From the NCBI RefSeq assembly GCF_002294725.1, contig NZ_NSFT01000005.1, forward strand, positions 186,001-250,000: 64,000 nucleotides of DNA, written 5' to 3'. Source of the DNA: Mesorhizobium sp. WSM4313 (GTDB taxonomy: Bacteria; Pseudomonadota; Alphaproteobacteria; Rhizobiales; Rhizobiaceae). Position 1 is the stretch's first letter; each line of letters opens with the position of its first letter. The notes beneath the pieces were generated by a model that was given only the letters and a program-made list of their open reading frames with translations, was not told the origin of the DNA and made no database searches. Of the stretch, positions 7,905 to 17,837 are shown piece after piece. The translations under genes were made by a program, and so were the position numbers.

Positions 7905-9794
7905 TCAGCCTTCGCCGGTTGCCTTCTGCCCGTCCGCTGCGGGCGCCACGGTGTCGACCGGCACGTCGTCGGCTGCCTGCTTCGCCGCCGGCCTGCGCCA
8001 GCTGCGGATCAGCGCCGCGATGCGGTCGCCGATCTCGCCGGCGCTCATGAATACCGGCACGCGCGCGACCGGCGCGGTCGGCTCGAAGGACAGGCCGAGG
8101 CCGGTGATTCTGCCTTTCTCATCCACATCGCGCACGATCAGCTCGATCGGTCCGATCATCACACGGTCGGCATATTCGGCACGGCCGCCGAGCCGCTCGG
8201 TAACGAGCGCTGCAACGGTGAGCTTCTGCTCGGCCTCGGACAGGCCGGGGGCATAGGCCGCTTCCAGCTCCGCGGCCGAGCGGGCCGGATCGACGGCAAA
8301 GGCGCCGAAGAAGTCGGCATCCTCAGGATCGACCACGGCGCGGCTGGCAAAAAGCTTGTCGAGCAGGCGCGGGTAGCGGTCCGGCACGAAGATGTAGACC
8401 TGATCGCCGGCCGCCAGCCGGCCCATGTCCTGGAAGCGCATCGAGCGGCCGTCGCGCAGCACCAGCGAGGGCCTCGCCCAGCGCGGGATGCGCTCGCCCC
8501 GCGCCACCGGGCTGCCGGGTGCTACGCGATAGGCGAGCAGCTCATGATGTGCCGAGCCCGGCAATTCGAGCTCCACCTTGTCCAGCGGCCCAAGACGGGC
8601 CGGCACGATCAGCCCGAGGCGGCGCGCCAGCGGACCGACCGTCCAGCCCTGCACCACCAGCGACACCAGAACGATGATGAAGGCGGCGTTGAAGATCAGC
8701 CGGCCGTGCTCGAGCCCGCCGAGCAGCGGCGTTATGGCGAGCAGGATCGAGACCGCGCCGCGCAGGCCGACCCAGGAGACGAAGGCGACCTCTGGCCGCG
8801 GCAGCCGGAACGGGGTCAGGCAAAGCCAGACGGCGACCGGGCGGGCGACGAAGATCAGGAACAGGCCGAGCAGGATCGCCGGCACAAGGATTTCGGGGAA
8901 TTGCGAGGGTGTGGCGAACAGGCCGAGGATCAGGAACATGATGATCTGCGCCAGCCACGACATGCCGTCCTGGAAACGCTTCAGGATGGTGACGGCGCGT
9001 ATGTCGGAATTGCCGGCGATCAGCCCGGCAAGATAGACGGCGAGGAAACCCGAGCCGCCGACGGCGCCGGCTGCCGCGAACACCATCAGCGATAGCGTCA
9101 GCACGAAGATGGGCAGCAGGCCGTGATCGAGATTCAACCGCTCGACCAGACGCACGATGGCAAAACCGCCGAGCACGCCGATGACGGCGCCGAGCCCCAT
9201 ATTGGCGAGGAAGCCGAGCAAAAGGTTGGTGGCCAGCACGTTGGCTTCCGGGTTGGCATGCGCGGCGATGATCTCGACCAGGGTGATGGTGAGGAAGATG
9301 GCGATCGGGTCGTTGGTGCCGGATTCCACCTCGAGCGTCGCGCGCACGCGCTCGCGCAGATGGATCTCGCCGGCGCGCAGCAGGAAGAAGACGGCGGCCG
9401 CGTCGGTGGAGGCGACGGCAGCGCCAAGCAGGGAGGATTCCAGCCAGCTGAGCTTGAGAACATAGGAAGCGGCGGCGCTGAAGATGGCTGTGGTCAGGAT
9501 AACGCCGATCGTGGCCAGCGACAGCGCCGGCCCGGCTGCTTGCCTGAGCGCGTTGAGCGGCGTGCCGAAACCGGAATCGAACAGGATCACGGCCAAAGCC
9601 AGTGAGCCGGCAAAATAAGCCAGCCGCGCATTGTCGAATTCGATGCCGAGGCCGTCGACGCCGGTGGCAAGCCCGATGCAGAGGAAGAGCAGCAGCAAAG
9701 GAGCGCCGAAGCGGAAGGCGATCAGGCTCGAAAACGCGGCGGCGACAATGAGCGCCGTGCCGACCAGCGTCACGAGATAGATCGCATGCTCCAT
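7905..9794 (-). CDS. CPA1-family potassium/proton (or sodium/proton) antiporter, NhaP2/CvrA type
   Basis: A 629-residue membrane protein. Residues about 1-390 form a Na_H_Exchanger core with 12 or so hydrophobic segments. The ion-binding region [13 protein letters not shown] and the segment [15 protein letters not shown] carry the conserved aspartates. After residue 400 come a cytoplasmic TrkA_C-like domain ([19 protein letters not shown]) and a CorC/HlyC-type tail, the arrangement of K+/H+ antiporter NhaP2/CvrA. The start at 9794 follows GGAGGGG by 9 bases; an upstream TTG in frame is weaker. It sits between gap and pgk on the same strand, an unusual place for a transporter. The ion is inferred, not shown. 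Confidence 0.88.
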   Translation of the reverse strand: MEHAIYLVTLVGTALIVAAAFSSLIAFRFGAPLLLLFLCIGLATGVDGLGIEFDNARLAYFAGSLALAVILFDSGFGTPLNALRQAAGPALSLATIGVILTTAIFSAAASYVLKLSWLESSLLGAAVASTDAAAVFFLLRAGEIHLRERVRATLEVESGTNDPIAIFLTITLVEIIAAHANPEANVLATNLLLGFLANMGLGAVIGVLGGFAIVRLVERLNLDHGLLPIFVLTLSLMVFAAAGAVGGSGFLAVYLAGLIAGNSDIRAVTILKRFQDGMSWLAQIIMFLILGLFATPSQFPEILVPAILLGLFLIFVARPVAVWLCLTPFRLPRPEVAFVSWVGLRGAVSILLAITPLLGGLEHGRLIFNAAFIIVLVSLVVQGWTVGPLARRLGLIVPARLGPLDKVELELPGSAHHELLAYRVAPGSPVARGERIPRWARPSLVLRDGRSMRFQDMGRLAAGDQVYIFVPDRYPRLLDKLFASRAVVDPEDADFFGAFAVDPARSAAELEAAYAPGLSEAEQKLTVAALVTERLGGRAEYADRVMIGPIELIVRDVDEKGRITGLGLSFEPTAPVARVPVFMSAGEIGDRIAALIRSWRRPAAKQAADDVPVDTVAPAADGQKATGEG

Positions 9795-9905
9795 CCGCTG
9801 TTGCCCCTCCAAATCCCTCTGTTTGTGGCTTTACGGGAGAGTGGGGCGAAGACATGACCAGTGCAAGGCAACAGGATGTTTTTTGGGTTCAATGCTTCCA
9901 AACTT

Positions 9906-9963
9906 CGTCATTCCAGGGCGAAGCAGGAGCGAAGCTCAGCCGCGGATTCTGGAATGACGACGC
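9906..9963 (+). repeat. Dispersed element sharing a 32-bp core with 31024-31055
   Basis: The stretch at 9906-9937 (CGTCATTCCAGGGCG, then AGCAGGAGCGAAGCTC) matches the reverse complement of 31024-31055 at 31 of 32 positions. The right end (TCTGGAATGACG) completes an inverted repeat with the left end, so the unit can fold into a hairpin. It occupies the gap between the antiporter and gap. Confidence 0.75.
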
Positions 9964-10014
9964 GATTGGTGTTCCGGCTGTCACCAGGTGCGCTGATCCG
10001 CCGAGGCTTAAACG

Positions 10015-10044
10015 AAAACGCCCGGCCGAAGCCGGGCGTTTTGA
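10015..10044 (-). terminator. Terminator downstream of gap
   Basis: AACGCCCGGC (10017-10026), loop CGAA, GCCGGGCGTT (10031-10040), flanked by A and T runs. It fits the 3' end of the minus-strand gap gene. Confidence 0.92.
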
Positions 10045-10063
10045 ACTGTAAATTGACGAGCGA

Positions 10064-11074
10064 TCAGCCGATGGTCTTGCCGAAGGCGACGGCGGTGTCG
10101 CCCATGCGGTTCGAGAAGCCCCATTCATTGTCGTACCAGGACAGCACCGAGACGAAGTTGCCGTCCATCACCTTGGTCTGGTCGAGTGCCACGATCGAGG
10201 AATGCGGGTCGTGGTTGAAGTCGATCGACACGTTCGGGTGATGGGTGACCGACAGAACGCCCTTCAGCTTGCCATTGGACGCGGCGATGACCGCTTCGTT
10301 GATCTCCTGAGCGGAAGTCGAGCGCTTGGCGATGAACTTGAAGTCGACAACCGAGACGTTCGGGGTCGGCACGCGGATCGAAATGCCGTCGAGCTTGCCC
10401 TTGAGCTCGGGCAGGACAAGGCCGATCGCCTTGGCGGCGCCCGTCGAGGTCGGGATCTGCGACAGCGCCGCGGCGCGGGCGCGGTAGAGATCCTTGTGCA
10501 TGGTGTCCAGCGTCGGCTGGTCGCCGGTGTAGGAGTGGATCGTCGTCATCATGCCCTTCTCGATACCGACGGTCTCGTGCAGCACGGCCGCCAGCGGCGC
10601 CAGGCAGTTGGTGGTGCAGGACGCGTTCGAGATGACGATGTGGTCCTTGGTCAGCTTGTCGTGGTTGATGCCGTAGACGACGGTGAGGTCGGCGCCTTCG
10701 GCCGGGGCCGAGACGAGCACGCGCTTGGCGCCGGCGGTGAGATGCGCGGCGGCCTTGTCGCGGGCGGTGAAGATGCCGGTACATTCGAGCGCGATATCGA
10801 CACCGAGCTCCTTCCAGGGCAGCTGGGTCGGATCCTTGATCGCGGTGACCTTGAACTTCTCCTTGCCGACCGAGATCTGGTCGCCGTCCACGGTCACTTC
10901 ATGCGGGAAGCGGCCATGCACGCTGTCATAGCGCAACAGGTGCGCATTGGTCTCGACCGGGCCGAGGTCGTTGACGGCGACCACGTCGATGTCCTTGCGG
11001 CCGGATTCATGGATGGCGCGCAGGATGTTGCGGCCGATGCGGCCAAATCCGTTGATGGCAACTCTGACGGTCAT
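10064..11074 (-). CDS. gap: Type I glyceraldehyde-3-phosphate dehydrogenase
   Basis: A 336-residue GAPDH converting glyceraldehyde 3-phosphate, phosphate and NAD(P) to 1,3-bisphosphoglycerate. The Rossmann start is [12 protein letters not shown]. The catalytic loop is [14 protein letters not shown], with the active cysteine near residue 152, and the C-terminal segment [13 protein letters not shown] is invariant in the family. Length is standard. It lies between tkt (about 145 bases upstream) and the antiporter gene. With tkt, pgk and fba it forms the glycolytic/gluconeogenic and pentose-phosphate block on this strand. Confidence 0.97.
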   Translation of the reverse strand: MTVRVAINGFGRIGRNILRAIHESGRKDIDVVAVNDLGPVETNAHLLRYDSVHGRFPHEVTVDGDQISVGKEKFKVTAIKDPTQLPWKELGVDIALECTGIFTARDKAAAHLTAGAKRVLVSAPAEGADLTVVYGINHDKLTKDHIVISNASCTTNCLAPLAAVLHETVGIEKGMMTTIHSYTGDQPTLDTMHKDLYRARAAALSQIPTSTGAAKAIGLVLPELKGKLDGISIRVPTPNVSVVDFKFIAKRSTSAQEINEAVIAASNGKLKGVLSVTHHPNVSIDFNHDPHSSIVALDQTKVMDGNFVSVLSWYDNEWGFSNRMGDTAVAFGKTIG

Positions 11075-11173
11075 TGTTCTCTCCCTTGGGGCGGATGGGT
11101 CCGCAGTGTCATAACGGCGGAAGGCGCAAGAATCCAGCCGCAGAAGGTCGCATTTAAATCGATTAGGTTGGTC

Positions 11174-11209
11174 CAGCCCGGCAAAGCGTCAACCGACGTT
11201 GCCGGGCTG
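11174..11209 (-). terminator. Hairpin downstream of tkt
   Basis: CAGCCCGGCAA at 11174-11184 and TTGCCGGGCTG at 11199-11209 form a perfect 11-bp stem, with an inner CGTC/GACG pair. There is no clear T-run, so it may be an intrinsic terminator of modest strength or an mRNA-stabilising hairpin between tkt and gap. Confidence 0.65.
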
Positions 11210-11218
11210 AGCCAATTC

Positions 11219-13210
11219 TTAGTTGCCGTGCAGCCGGGCTTCGACCGCCTTGGCCGCAGCTTCGGCGGTGATGCCGAAATGCGGATAGAGCTGCTCGATC
11301 GAGCCGGAGGCACCAAAACCGTGCATGCCGACAAAAATGCCGTCGGTGCCGATCAGGTGATCCCAGCCCTGGCGGATGCCGGCTTCGATCGCGACCTTCA
11401 CCTTGGCGTTGCCGATAGTCTTCTTGCGGTAATCCTCGCTCTGCTGGTCGAACAGCTCGAAGCAGGGCACAGAGACGACGCGGGTCGGATGGCCGTGCTT
11501 TTCCAGCAGGTCGCGCGCGCCAAGCGCGATCTCGACCTCGGAGCCGGTGGCGAAGATCGTCACCACGGCCTCGCCGCCGGCGGCGGCCAGCTCATAGGCG
11601 CCCTGGCTGGAGAGGTTCGTCGCCGAATGCTCCGTGCGCACGGTCGGCAGGTTCTGGCGGGTCAGCGCCAGCGTCGAGGGCGTCTTTTCGGATTCCAGCG
11701 CAATCTGCCAGCATTCGGCGGTTTCGACCGCGTCGGCCGGGCGGAAGACATTGTGGTTGGGGATGGCGCGCAGCGCCGCCAGATGCTCGACCGGCTGATG
11801 CGTCGGGCCGTCCTCGCCGAGGCCGATCGAATCATGCGTCATGACGAAGATCGAGCGGATGCCCATCAGCGAGGCAAGGCGCATCGACGGGCGGGCGTAG
11901 TCGGAGAAGCACAGGAAGGTGCCGCCATAGGCGATCAGGCCGCCATGCAGGGTCAGGCCGTTGATCGCCGCCGCCATGCCGTGTTCGCGAATGCCGTAAT
12001 GGACATAGCGCTGGCCGTAATCATCGGGGGTGATGTTCTTGGTCTGGCTGGTCTTGGTGTTGTTGGAGCCGGTGAGGTCGGCCGAGCCGCCGATGGTTTC
12101 CGGCACCGCGCCGTTGATGACTTCCAGCGCCATCTCCGACGACTTGCGGGTGGCGACCTTCGGCTTGTCGGCCGACAGCTGCTTCTTGTAGTCGGCGATG
12201 ACGGCGTCGAAGTTGGAGGGCAGCTTGCCGGCGAGGCGGCGCTCGAACTCGGCCTTGAGCTTCGGCTCGGCCTTCGCCAGGCGGCCTTCCCAGTCGGCGC
12301 GGGCCTTGGCGCCACCCGTGCCGACGGTCCGCCAGGCATCGAGGATGTCGGCCGGAATCTCGAAGGGCGGCGAGTCCCAGTTGAAGAATTTGCGCGCCCC
12401 GGCGATTTCCTCGGCGCCCAGCGGCGAGCCATGCGCCTTGTTGGTGCCGGCCTTGGTCGGGGCGCCGAAGCCGATGGTGGTCTTGCAGGCGATCATCGTC
12501 GGCTTGTCGGAATGGCGCGCCGCCTCGATGGCATACGCGATCGCTTCCGGATCGGTGCCGTCGATGTGGCTGGCGTTCCAACCGCTGGCCTGGAAGCGGG
12601 CGACCTGGTCGGTGTTGTCGGCCAGCGACACCGGACCGTCGATCGAGATGTTGTTGTTGTCCCAGAAGACGATCAGCTTGTTGAGCTTCAGATGCCCGGC
12701 CAGCGCGATGGCTTCCTGGGATACACCTTCCATCAGGCAGCCGTCCCCAGCCAGCACATAGGTATAATGGTTGACGAGGTCGTTGCCGAAGGCGGCGTTC
12801 ATGATGCGCTCGCCGAGCGCGAAGCCGACCGAATTGGCAAGACCTTGGCCGAGCGGGCCGGTGGTGGTCTCGATGCCGGCGGCATGGCCGTATTCGGGAT
12901 GGCCGGCGGTCTTGGAGCCGAGCTGGCGGAAATTCTTGATCTGGTCGATCGTCATGTCCTCATAGCCGGTGAGGTACAGGAGCGAGTAGAGCAGCATCGA
13001 GCCGTGGCCGGCCGACAGAATGAAGCGGTCGCGGTCGGCCCAGTGCGGTGCCTTGGCGTCGAATTTCAGGAAACGGCTGAACAGCACCGTGGCGATGTCG
13101 GCGCAGCCCATGGGCAGGCCTGGGTGACCGGAGTTCGCCTTCTCGACGGCGTCCATGGAAAGGAAACGGATCGCGTTGGCCATCCGATCATGTTGTTCAC
13201 GCGAGGTCAT
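11219..13210 (-). CDS. tkt: Transketolase
   Basis: A 663-residue thiamine-diphosphate enzyme moving two-carbon units between sugar phosphates. It has [18 protein letters not shown] near residue 28, the thiamine-binding region [20 protein letters not shown] with NNNISIDG after it, and [17 protein letters not shown] in the pyrimidine-binding domain. The C-terminal domain ends near residue 663, as expected. The start at 13210 follows GGAGGAAGC; a longer frame from 13270 has no ribosome site. First gene of the minus-strand carbon block, so the promoter probably lies in the 260 bases between it and the divergent DUF4164 gene. Confidence 0.96.
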   Translation of the reverse strand: MTSREQHDRMANAIRFLSMDAVEKANSGHPGLPMGCADIATVLFSRFLKFDAKAPHWADRDRFILSAGHGSMLLYSLLYLTGYEDMTIDQIKNFRQLGSKTAGHPEYGHAAGIETTTGPLGQGLANSVGFALGERIMNAAFGNDLVNHYTYVLAGDGCLMEGVSQEAIALAGHLKLNKLIVFWDNNNISIDGPVSLADNTDQVARFQASGWNASHIDGTDPEAIAYAIEAARHSDKPTMIACKTTIGFGAPTKAGTNKAHGSPLGAEEIAGARKFFNWDSPPFEIPADILDAWRTVGTGGAKARADWEGRLAKAEPKLKAEFERRLAGKLPSNFDAVIADYKKQLSADKPKVATRKSSEMALEVINGAVPETIGGSADLTGSNNTKTSQTKNITPDDYGQRYVHYGIREHGMAAAINGLTLHGGLIAYGGTFLCFSDYARPSMRLASLMGIRSIFVMTHDSIGLGEDGPTHQPVEHLAALRAIPNHNVFRPADAVETAECWQIALESEKTPSTLALTRQNLPTVRTEHSATNLSSQGAYELAAAGGEAVVTIFATGSEVEIALGARDLLEKHGHPTRVVSVPCFELFDQQSEDYRKKTIGNAKVKVAIEAGIRQGWDHLIGTDGIFVGMHGFGASGSIEQLYPHFGITAEAAAKAVEARLHGN

Positions 13211-13470
13211 GCTTCCTCCGGAAGTGAGTTGGAGCCTGGGGAGAACCCTTGGAAAAGGATGCCGCGACACATAGCAGGCACGGTCTTTTAGTCAACAAAT
13301 CGGGATGGATTTTGCCGGGCTTGTGATGGCACCCGGCGCCTACATTAGCGATAGCGGGGGACAGTCGCGAGAGCTTTGTTGACGCGCCCTTCACCCGGCG
13401 CCTAATCTTTCGGAGGTAACGCATTCTGAACGCGTGCGATTCGGTGATGGGCAGGGCATAGGACGAAGCC

Positions 13471-13743
13471 ATGACCGGGGAAACGACCCTCAAGGAAGTT
13501 ATCGCCAGGCTGGGCAAGGCCATGGAAGGGCTGGAAAACGCCGTGGCGGCGAAGCTCGAGCATGAGCGCGATTATTCGGAAGCCGAGGCCGAGGTGCAGC
13601 GCATGAACGCCGACCGCTCGCGCCTGGCGCAGGAGCTCGACAATTCCGAAGCGCGCGCCGAACGGCTGGAGGACGCCAACAAGGAAGTGTCGCGGCGGCT
13701 GGTGACCGCCATGGAAACCATCCGCGCGGTCCTGGACAGGTAA
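13471..13743 (+). CDS. DUF4164 coiled-coil protein
   Basis: A 90-residue, almost wholly helical protein (MTGETTLKEVIARLGKAME, then a long E/A/R-rich heptad region). It matches DUF4164, small coiled-coil proteins found directly upstream of zapA in Rhizobiales. The stop is 4 bases before the zapA start, so the two are probably translationally coupled. A role in cell division alongside ZapA is inferred from this linkage only. There is no cysteine and no membrane segment. The ribosome site is weak (AGGACGAAGCC). Confidence 0.85.
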   Translation: MTGETTLKEVIARLGKAMEGLENAVAAKLEHERDYSEAEAEVQRMNADRSRLAQELDNSEARAERLEDANKEVSRRLVTAMETIRAVLDR

Positions 13744-13747
13744 GGCA

Positions 13748-14113
13748 ATGGCACAGGTCACGGTTTCCATCGACGGCAAACAGTATCGCATGGCCTGCGA
13801 CGAAGGCCAGGAAGAGCATCTGATCGACCTTGCCGAGCGCTTCGACCGCTATGTCTCGCACCTGAAGGATTCCTTCGGCGAGATCGGCGACCAGCGGCTC
13901 ACCGTCATGGCCGGCATCATGGTGATGGACGAGCTCTCGGAGCTCACCAAGCGTGTCAAAGGCATGGAGAGCGAAGTGCTGACCTTGCGCAAGACGCGCG
14001 ACGAGGCGCTGACCAAGGCCGACAAGAGCGACAGCGTGCTCACGACCGCGCTCGGCGCGCTCGCGCAGCGCATGGAAGACCTCACGGCGACGCTCGCGAT
14101 AAGGAAAGCCTGA
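13748..14113 (+). CDS. zapA: Cell division protein ZapA
   Basis: A 121-residue ZapA homologue, a protein that binds FtsZ filaments and promotes their bundling at the division site. The N-terminal domain reads MAQVTVSIDGKQYRMACDEGQEEHL, with LAERFDRYVSHLKDSFGEIGDQRLTVMAGIMV as the conserved dimer region. The rest (about 70-121) is a coiled coil. It overlaps functionally with the DUF4164 gene 4 bases upstream. In many relatives zapA is followed by the 6S RNA gene; I could not recognise one here. Confidence 0.93.
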   Translation: MAQVTVSIDGKQYRMACDEGQEEHLIDLAERFDRYVSHLKDSFGEIGDQRLTVMAGIMVMDELSELTKRVKGMESEVLTLRKTRDEALTKADKSDSVLTTALGALAQRMEDLTATLAIRKA

Positions 14114-14298
14114 GCGGCCCACCCTCTCGCAAAAGCGGAGAAATCCTGCCGAACGTCGCCGTGCTCGCCAAAAAAATATTTGGCTGCAGCGAGCTAGGTT
14201 ATGGCTCCTGGCGTTTGACCGATGCCGCGATGGTGGTAGCTTAGAATGCTTGCCGGCCGCGCCGGCCATCGTTTCATAAAAAAGGGTAGGGATAGGTC

Positions 14299-14958
14299 AT
14301 GAGTCTTCGTATCAACGATGTCGCGCCGGATTTCACGGCCGAAACCACGCAGGGCACCATCGAGTTCCACGACTGGATCGGCGACGGCTGGGCGGTGCTG
14401 TTCAGCCATCCGAAGAATTTCACGCCGGTCTGCACCACCGAGCTCGGCACCATGGCCGGCCTCGAAGGCGAGTTCAAAAAGCGCAACGTCAAGATCATCG
14501 GCATCTCGGTCGATCCGGTATCGAGCCACGAGAAGTGGCAGGCCGACATCAAGACCGCCACCGGCCAGACGGTGAACTATCCTTTGATCGGTGATAAGGA
14601 TCTCAAGGTCGCCAAGCTTTATGAAATGTTGCCCGCAGGCGCCGGCGAGACCTCCGAGGGCCGCACGCCGGCCGACAACGCCACCGTGCGCTCGGTCTAT
14701 GTCATCGGCCCGGACAAGAAGATCAAGCTGGCGCTGACCTATCCGATGACCACGGGCCGCAACTTCGACGAGATCCTGCGCGTCATCGATTCCATCCAGC
14801 TGACGGCCAAGCACCAGGTGGCGACGCCGGCCAACTGGAAGCAGGGCGACGACGTCATCATCACCGCCGCCGTCTCCAACGAGGACGCGATCAAGCGTTT
14901 CGGCGCGTATGAGACGGTGCTGCCGTACCTCAGGAAGACCAAGCAGCCGACGGCCTGA
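14299..14958 (+). CDS. 1-Cys peroxiredoxin (Prx6 type)
   Basis: A 219-residue peroxiredoxin reducing hydrogen and alkyl peroxides. The peroxidatic cysteine is C45 in NFTPVCTTELG, preceded by VLFSHPKN. The absence of a second conserved resolving cysteine and the long C-terminal domain (VATPANWKQGDDVII, about 170-219) place it in the Prx6/1-Cys group. A GGTAGGGATAGG stretch precedes the ATG. The 185-base upstream gap from zapA is A/T-rich in its middle and presumably holds its promoter. Convergent with rpoH across a repeat region. Confidence 0.93.
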   Translation: MSLRINDVAPDFTAETTQGTIEFHDWIGDGWAVLFSHPKNFTPVCTTELGTMAGLEGEFKKRNVKIIGISVDPVSSHEKWQADIKTATGQTVNYPLIGDKDLKVAKLYEMLPAGAGETSEGRTPADNATVRSVYVIGPDKKIKLALTYPMTTGRNFDEILRVIDSIQLTAKHQVATPANWKQGDDVIITAAVSNEDAIKRFGAYETVLPYLRKTKQPTA

Positions 14959-14960
14959 GC

Positions 14961-15150
14961 CTTTCCTTCTCCCCGTTCACGGGGAGAAGGTGCCCGAAGG
15001 GCGGATGAGGGGCGGCGCCGCGGTCGAGGATCAGCGCGCCGGCCCTTTGAAGCGATTGTTGCCCTGAACGATAACCTCGCAGCGTCGGCGCTGCCCCTCA
15101 TTGTCCTACCGGTCATTTCTCCCCGTATAGTGACGGGGAAAAAGGGGCGC
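14961..15150. repeat. Rhizobial intergenic repeat with CCTTCTCCCC hairpin
   Basis: Begins with a perfect hairpin CCTTCTCCCC/GGGGAGAAGG at 14965-14990, followed by GGATGAGGGGCGGCG, and ends in a partial complementary segment (TGCCCCTCATTGTCC, TTCTCCCCGTATAGTGACGG). The same architecture occurs at 52622-52815. It lies between two convergent genes. Confidence 0.7.
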
Positions 15151-15165
15151 GCGACCGCTTTCGCT

Positions 15166-15205
15166 AAAAAAACGGCGGCGCCAGAATCTGGCGTCGCCGT
15201 TTTGT
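15166..15205 (-). terminator. Terminator downstream of rpoH
   Basis: Stem ACGGCGGCGCCAG (15172-15184) against CTGGCGTCGCCGT (15188-15200), one mismatch, 3-base loop. On the minus strand it is followed by seven T residues. Confidence 0.9.
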
Positions 15206-15228
15206 TGTTGCTCAGTGCGCGGGTAGCT

Positions 15229-16140
15229 TTACGCCGCCGGCTGCGCCTCGATGGTCCGCAGCGCCTGGGTCTGGCGCTTGGCGGCGGCCTTGACCGCGTC
15301 CTGCACCTTCTCGAAGGCACGCACCTCGATCTGGCGCACGCGCTCGCGGCTGATGTCGAACTCGGCCGAGAGTTCTTCCAGCGTCAGCGGCTCTTCGGCC
15401 AGGCGACGCGCCTCGAAGATGCGCCGCTCGCGGTCGTTGAGCACCGACAGGGCGCCCGACAGCATGGTGCGCCGGTTTTCCAACTCGTCCTGCTCGATGA
15501 GCATTTCTTCCTGGCTCTCGTGATCGTCGACCAGCCAGTCCTGCCATTCGCCGGACTCGCCTTCGCTCGCCCGGATCGGGGCGTTGAGCGAAGCGTCGCC
15601 CGAAAGGCGGCGGTTCATCGACACCACTTCGGCCTCGGAAACGTTGAGGCGAGTGGCGATCTCGGCGATCTGCTCGGGCTTCAAGTCGCCATCGTCGAGC
15701 GCCTGGATCTTGCCCTTCACCTTGCGCAGGTTGAAGAACAGACGCTTCTGATTGGCGGTGGTGCCCATCTTGACCAGGCTCCACGAGCGCAGGATGTATT
15801 CCTGGATCGAGGCCTTGATCCACCACATGGCATAGGTGGCGAGCCGGAAACCACGCTCCGGTTCGAATTTCTTCACGGCCTGCATGAGGCCGACATTGCC
15901 TTCCGAGATCACCTCGCCGATCGGCAGGCCGTAGCCGCGATAGCCCATGGCGATCTTGGCGACGAGCCGCAAATGGCTGGTGACGAGCTTGTGCGCAGCC
16001 GTGGTGTCCTGATGCTCGGCATAACGCTTTGCGAGCATGTACTCTTCCTGCGGCTGAAGCATCGGAAAGCGGCGGATTTCTTCCAGGTAACGGGCGAGAC
16101 CGCCTTCACCGGAAACGATACTGGGTAATGATTGGGCCAT
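15229..16140 (-). CDS. rpoH: RNA polymerase heat-shock sigma factor RpoH (sigma-32)
   Basis: A 303-residue group 3 sigma factor directing RNA polymerase to heat-shock promoters. It has region 2 (LVTSHLRLVAKIAMGYRGYGLPIGEVISEGNVGLMQAVKKF in pieces, then ATYAMWWIKASIQEYILRSW). The RpoH box, QKRLFFNLRK, is at about residue 130, and it has a C-terminal region 4 HTH (LTLEELSAEFDISRERVRQIE). Rhizobia usually encode more than one RpoH; I cannot tell which paralogue this is. The 215-base upstream region separates it from the pseudouridine synthase on the same strand. Confidence 0.95.
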   Translation of the reverse strand: MAQSLPSIVSGEGGLARYLEEIRRFPMLQPQEEYMLAKRYAEHQDTTAAHKLVTSHLRLVAKIAMGYRGYGLPIGEVISEGNVGLMQAVKKFEPERGFRLATYAMWWIKASIQEYILRSWSLVKMGTTANQKRLFFNLRKVKGKIQALDDGDLKPEQIAEIATRLNVSEAEVVSMNRRLSGDASLNAPIRASEGESGEWQDWLVDDHESQEEMLIEQDELENRRTMLSGALSVLNDRERRIFEARRLAEEPLTLEELSAEFDISRERVRQIEVRAFEKVQDAVKAAAKRQTQALRTIEAQPAA

Positions 16141-16356
16141 GATAGCGCCCCTCTCTCTTTGGAGTGGATGCCCCCGAAACGCGGCGGGCGTTCGTCACGG
16201 ATGCCAAAGGCTCATCCGCGACAACCTGTGTATATAGGAACAAAACCAGAAAAGACAGGCATTTGTTCAACGCTAAACAGTCTGTCACGCTAAAGTGAAC
16301 AACGCCGGTCAGGTTTTTTTGATGGCTGGTTTGCAGCTTGTTCGTGGCGGGTCGGT

Positions 16357-17427
16357 TCAGAGTTTTCGAAAGTCGCCGACGAGTTCCTCCATGTCTCCCG
16401 GTATCGGCGCTTCGAACCTCATCGTTAGATGGGTGGTCGGATGCCGGAATTCAAGGAGCCACGCGTGCAGGGCCTGCCGGGGAAAGGCTTTGACCTTGGC
16501 CTTCAAGGGTCCGGGCAGCCGGTTGGCCTTGGTGCGGAAAGCCTGCCCGTAATCCGGATCGCCGATCACGGGGTGCCCGATATGGGCCATGTGGACGCGG
16601 ATCTGGTGGGTCCGGCCGGTCTCCAGCCGGCATTCGACCAGGCTTGCCGTGGCGAAAGCCTGCTGTCCTTCGCCGAAACGTTCGACAATGCTGAAATGGG
16701 TGACGGCATGGCGGGCGTCGTCGCGACTTTCAGACACCACCGCGCGGCGGACGCGGTCGGCGGCGCGACCCAAGGCAGCCTCGATGGTGCCGGTCGGCCG
16801 TTGCGGGATGCCCCAGACCAGCGCCAGATAGGCGCGCTCGAGGTCGCCGGTGCGGCCATGATCGGCAAAGGCTTCCGACAGCGCCTTGTGGGCGCGGTCG
16901 GTCTTGGCCACGACCATGACGCCGCTGGTTTCCTTGTCGAGGCGATGGACGATGCCAGGACGCCTGACGCCGCCAATGCCGGACAGGCTGTCGCCGCAGT
17001 GATGGATCAGCGCGTTGACCAGCGTGCCGGTCCAGTTGCCGGCGCCGGGGTGGACGACCAGTCCCGCCGGCTTGTTGATGACGATCAGCTCGTCGTCCTC
17101 GTAAAGAATGTCGAGGGGAATGTCCTCGCCCTGTGGCTCCGCCGGCTCCGGAGCGGGCACGAGGATCTCGATCGTCTCACCGACCGTCAGCTTGCGCTTG
17201 GCTTCCACCACCTTCCTGCCGGCGATGGAGACTGCGCCTTGCTTGATCAGCGCCTGCACGCGGCTGCGCGAGAGCTCCGGACCGAGCTTGGCGGCAAGCC
17301 ACTGGTCGAGGCGCTGGCCGGCGGCATCGGCGCCGGCTTCCAGGACGGTGGCTTCGCCTGCGGCCAACTCATCGTCCGTCGGTTCCTCCCCTATCAATGT
17401 CGAACTCTCTTCGTTATGAGCGCTCAT
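16357..17427 (-). CDS. RluA-family 23S rRNA pseudouridine synthase
   Basis: A 356-residue RluA/RluD-type pseudouridine synthase. An acidic N-terminal extension of about 30 residues precedes an S4 RNA-binding domain (QRLDQWLAAKLGPELSRSRVQALIKQG). The catalytic domain carries the motif RPGIVHRLDKETSGVMVVAK, where the aspartate is the nucleophile. ETGRTHQIRVHMAHIGHPVIGD is the second family block. It most resembles RluD, which modifies helix 69 of 23S rRNA, but the exact target site is inferred. It is divergent from the DUF6476 gene, with only 26 bases between the two starts. Confidence 0.93.
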   Translation of the reverse strand: MSAHNEESSTLIGEEPTDDELAAGEATVLEAGADAAGQRLDQWLAAKLGPELSRSRVQALIKQGAVSIAGRKVVEAKRKLTVGETIEILVPAPEPAEPQGEDIPLDILYEDDELIVINKPAGLVVHPGAGNWTGTLVNALIHHCGDSLSGIGGVRRPGIVHRLDKETSGVMVVAKTDRAHKALSEAFADHGRTGDLERAYLALVWGIPQRPTGTIEAALGRAADRVRRAVVSESRDDARHAVTHFSIVERFGEGQQAFATASLVECRLETGRTHQIRVHMAHIGHPVIGDPDYGQAFRTKANRLPGPLKAKVKAFPRQALHAWLLEFRHPTTHLTMRFEAPIPGDMEELVGDFRKL

Positions 17428-17453
17428 CGAAACCCGTTGCGGATTGTTTAGCC

Positions 17454-17837
17454 ATGGCCCGGCCGATCGCCGAAGAAGATGAGGAAAAGCCGCTCGACCC
17501 CGCGGCCGAGAATGTGCGCCGCAAGCTCGTCCGCTTCATGATCGTCAATCTCGGCCTTCTGTTCCTCGCCCTTATGGTGGTGATCGGGGCGCTTGTCTAC
17601 AAAGCCCGCAACGCGCCGGTGGCCGGATCGGCGCCCGCCGGCGATGTTCAGGCTCCGGCCGGTGCGCCGCTCTCGGGCGACATCGTGTTGCCCGTCGGCG
17701 CCAAGGTGATCAGCCAGTCGCTCTCCGGCAACCGCCTGTCGATCGACGCCGAGCTTGCCGATGGCGGCCGTTCGATCTTCGTCTACGACATCTCCGAGCG
17801 CCGCATCATCGGCCAATTCGCGGTTCGCAACAAATGA
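17454..17837 (+). CDS. DUF6476-like single-pass membrane protein
   Basis: A 127-residue protein with an acidic N-terminus (MARPIAEEDEEKPLDPAAEN). One transmembrane segment lies at about residues 27-48 (FMIVNLGLLFLALMVVIGAL), and a periplasmic domain ends SIFVYDISERRIIGQFAVRNK. This layout is typical of the small alphaproteobacterial family annotated DUF6476. The ATG at 17454 is chosen because the conserved MARPI start lies there; a longer frame from 17397 overlaps the divergent gene. Its stop overlaps the next start (ATGA), indicating translational coupling with the VOC protein. Function unknown. Confidence 0.8.
   Translation: MARPIAEEDEEKPLDPAAENVRRKLVRFMIVNLGLLFLALMVVIGALVYKARNAPVAGSAPAGDVQAPAGAPLSGDIVLPVGAKVISQSLSGNRLSIDAELADGGRSIFVYDISERRIIGQFAVRNK

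Noticed and set aside
10202..13291. A 1029-codon open frame on the plus strand
   Set aside because: It runs antisense across tkt and gap, has an R/G/A/D-biased composition and no domain sense. It is a GC-rich shadow of real genes.
14114..14298. Possible 6S RNA gene downstream of zapA
   Set aside because: The position fits relatives, but I could not recognise the expected long hairpin with a central bubble; an RNA family search would be decisive.
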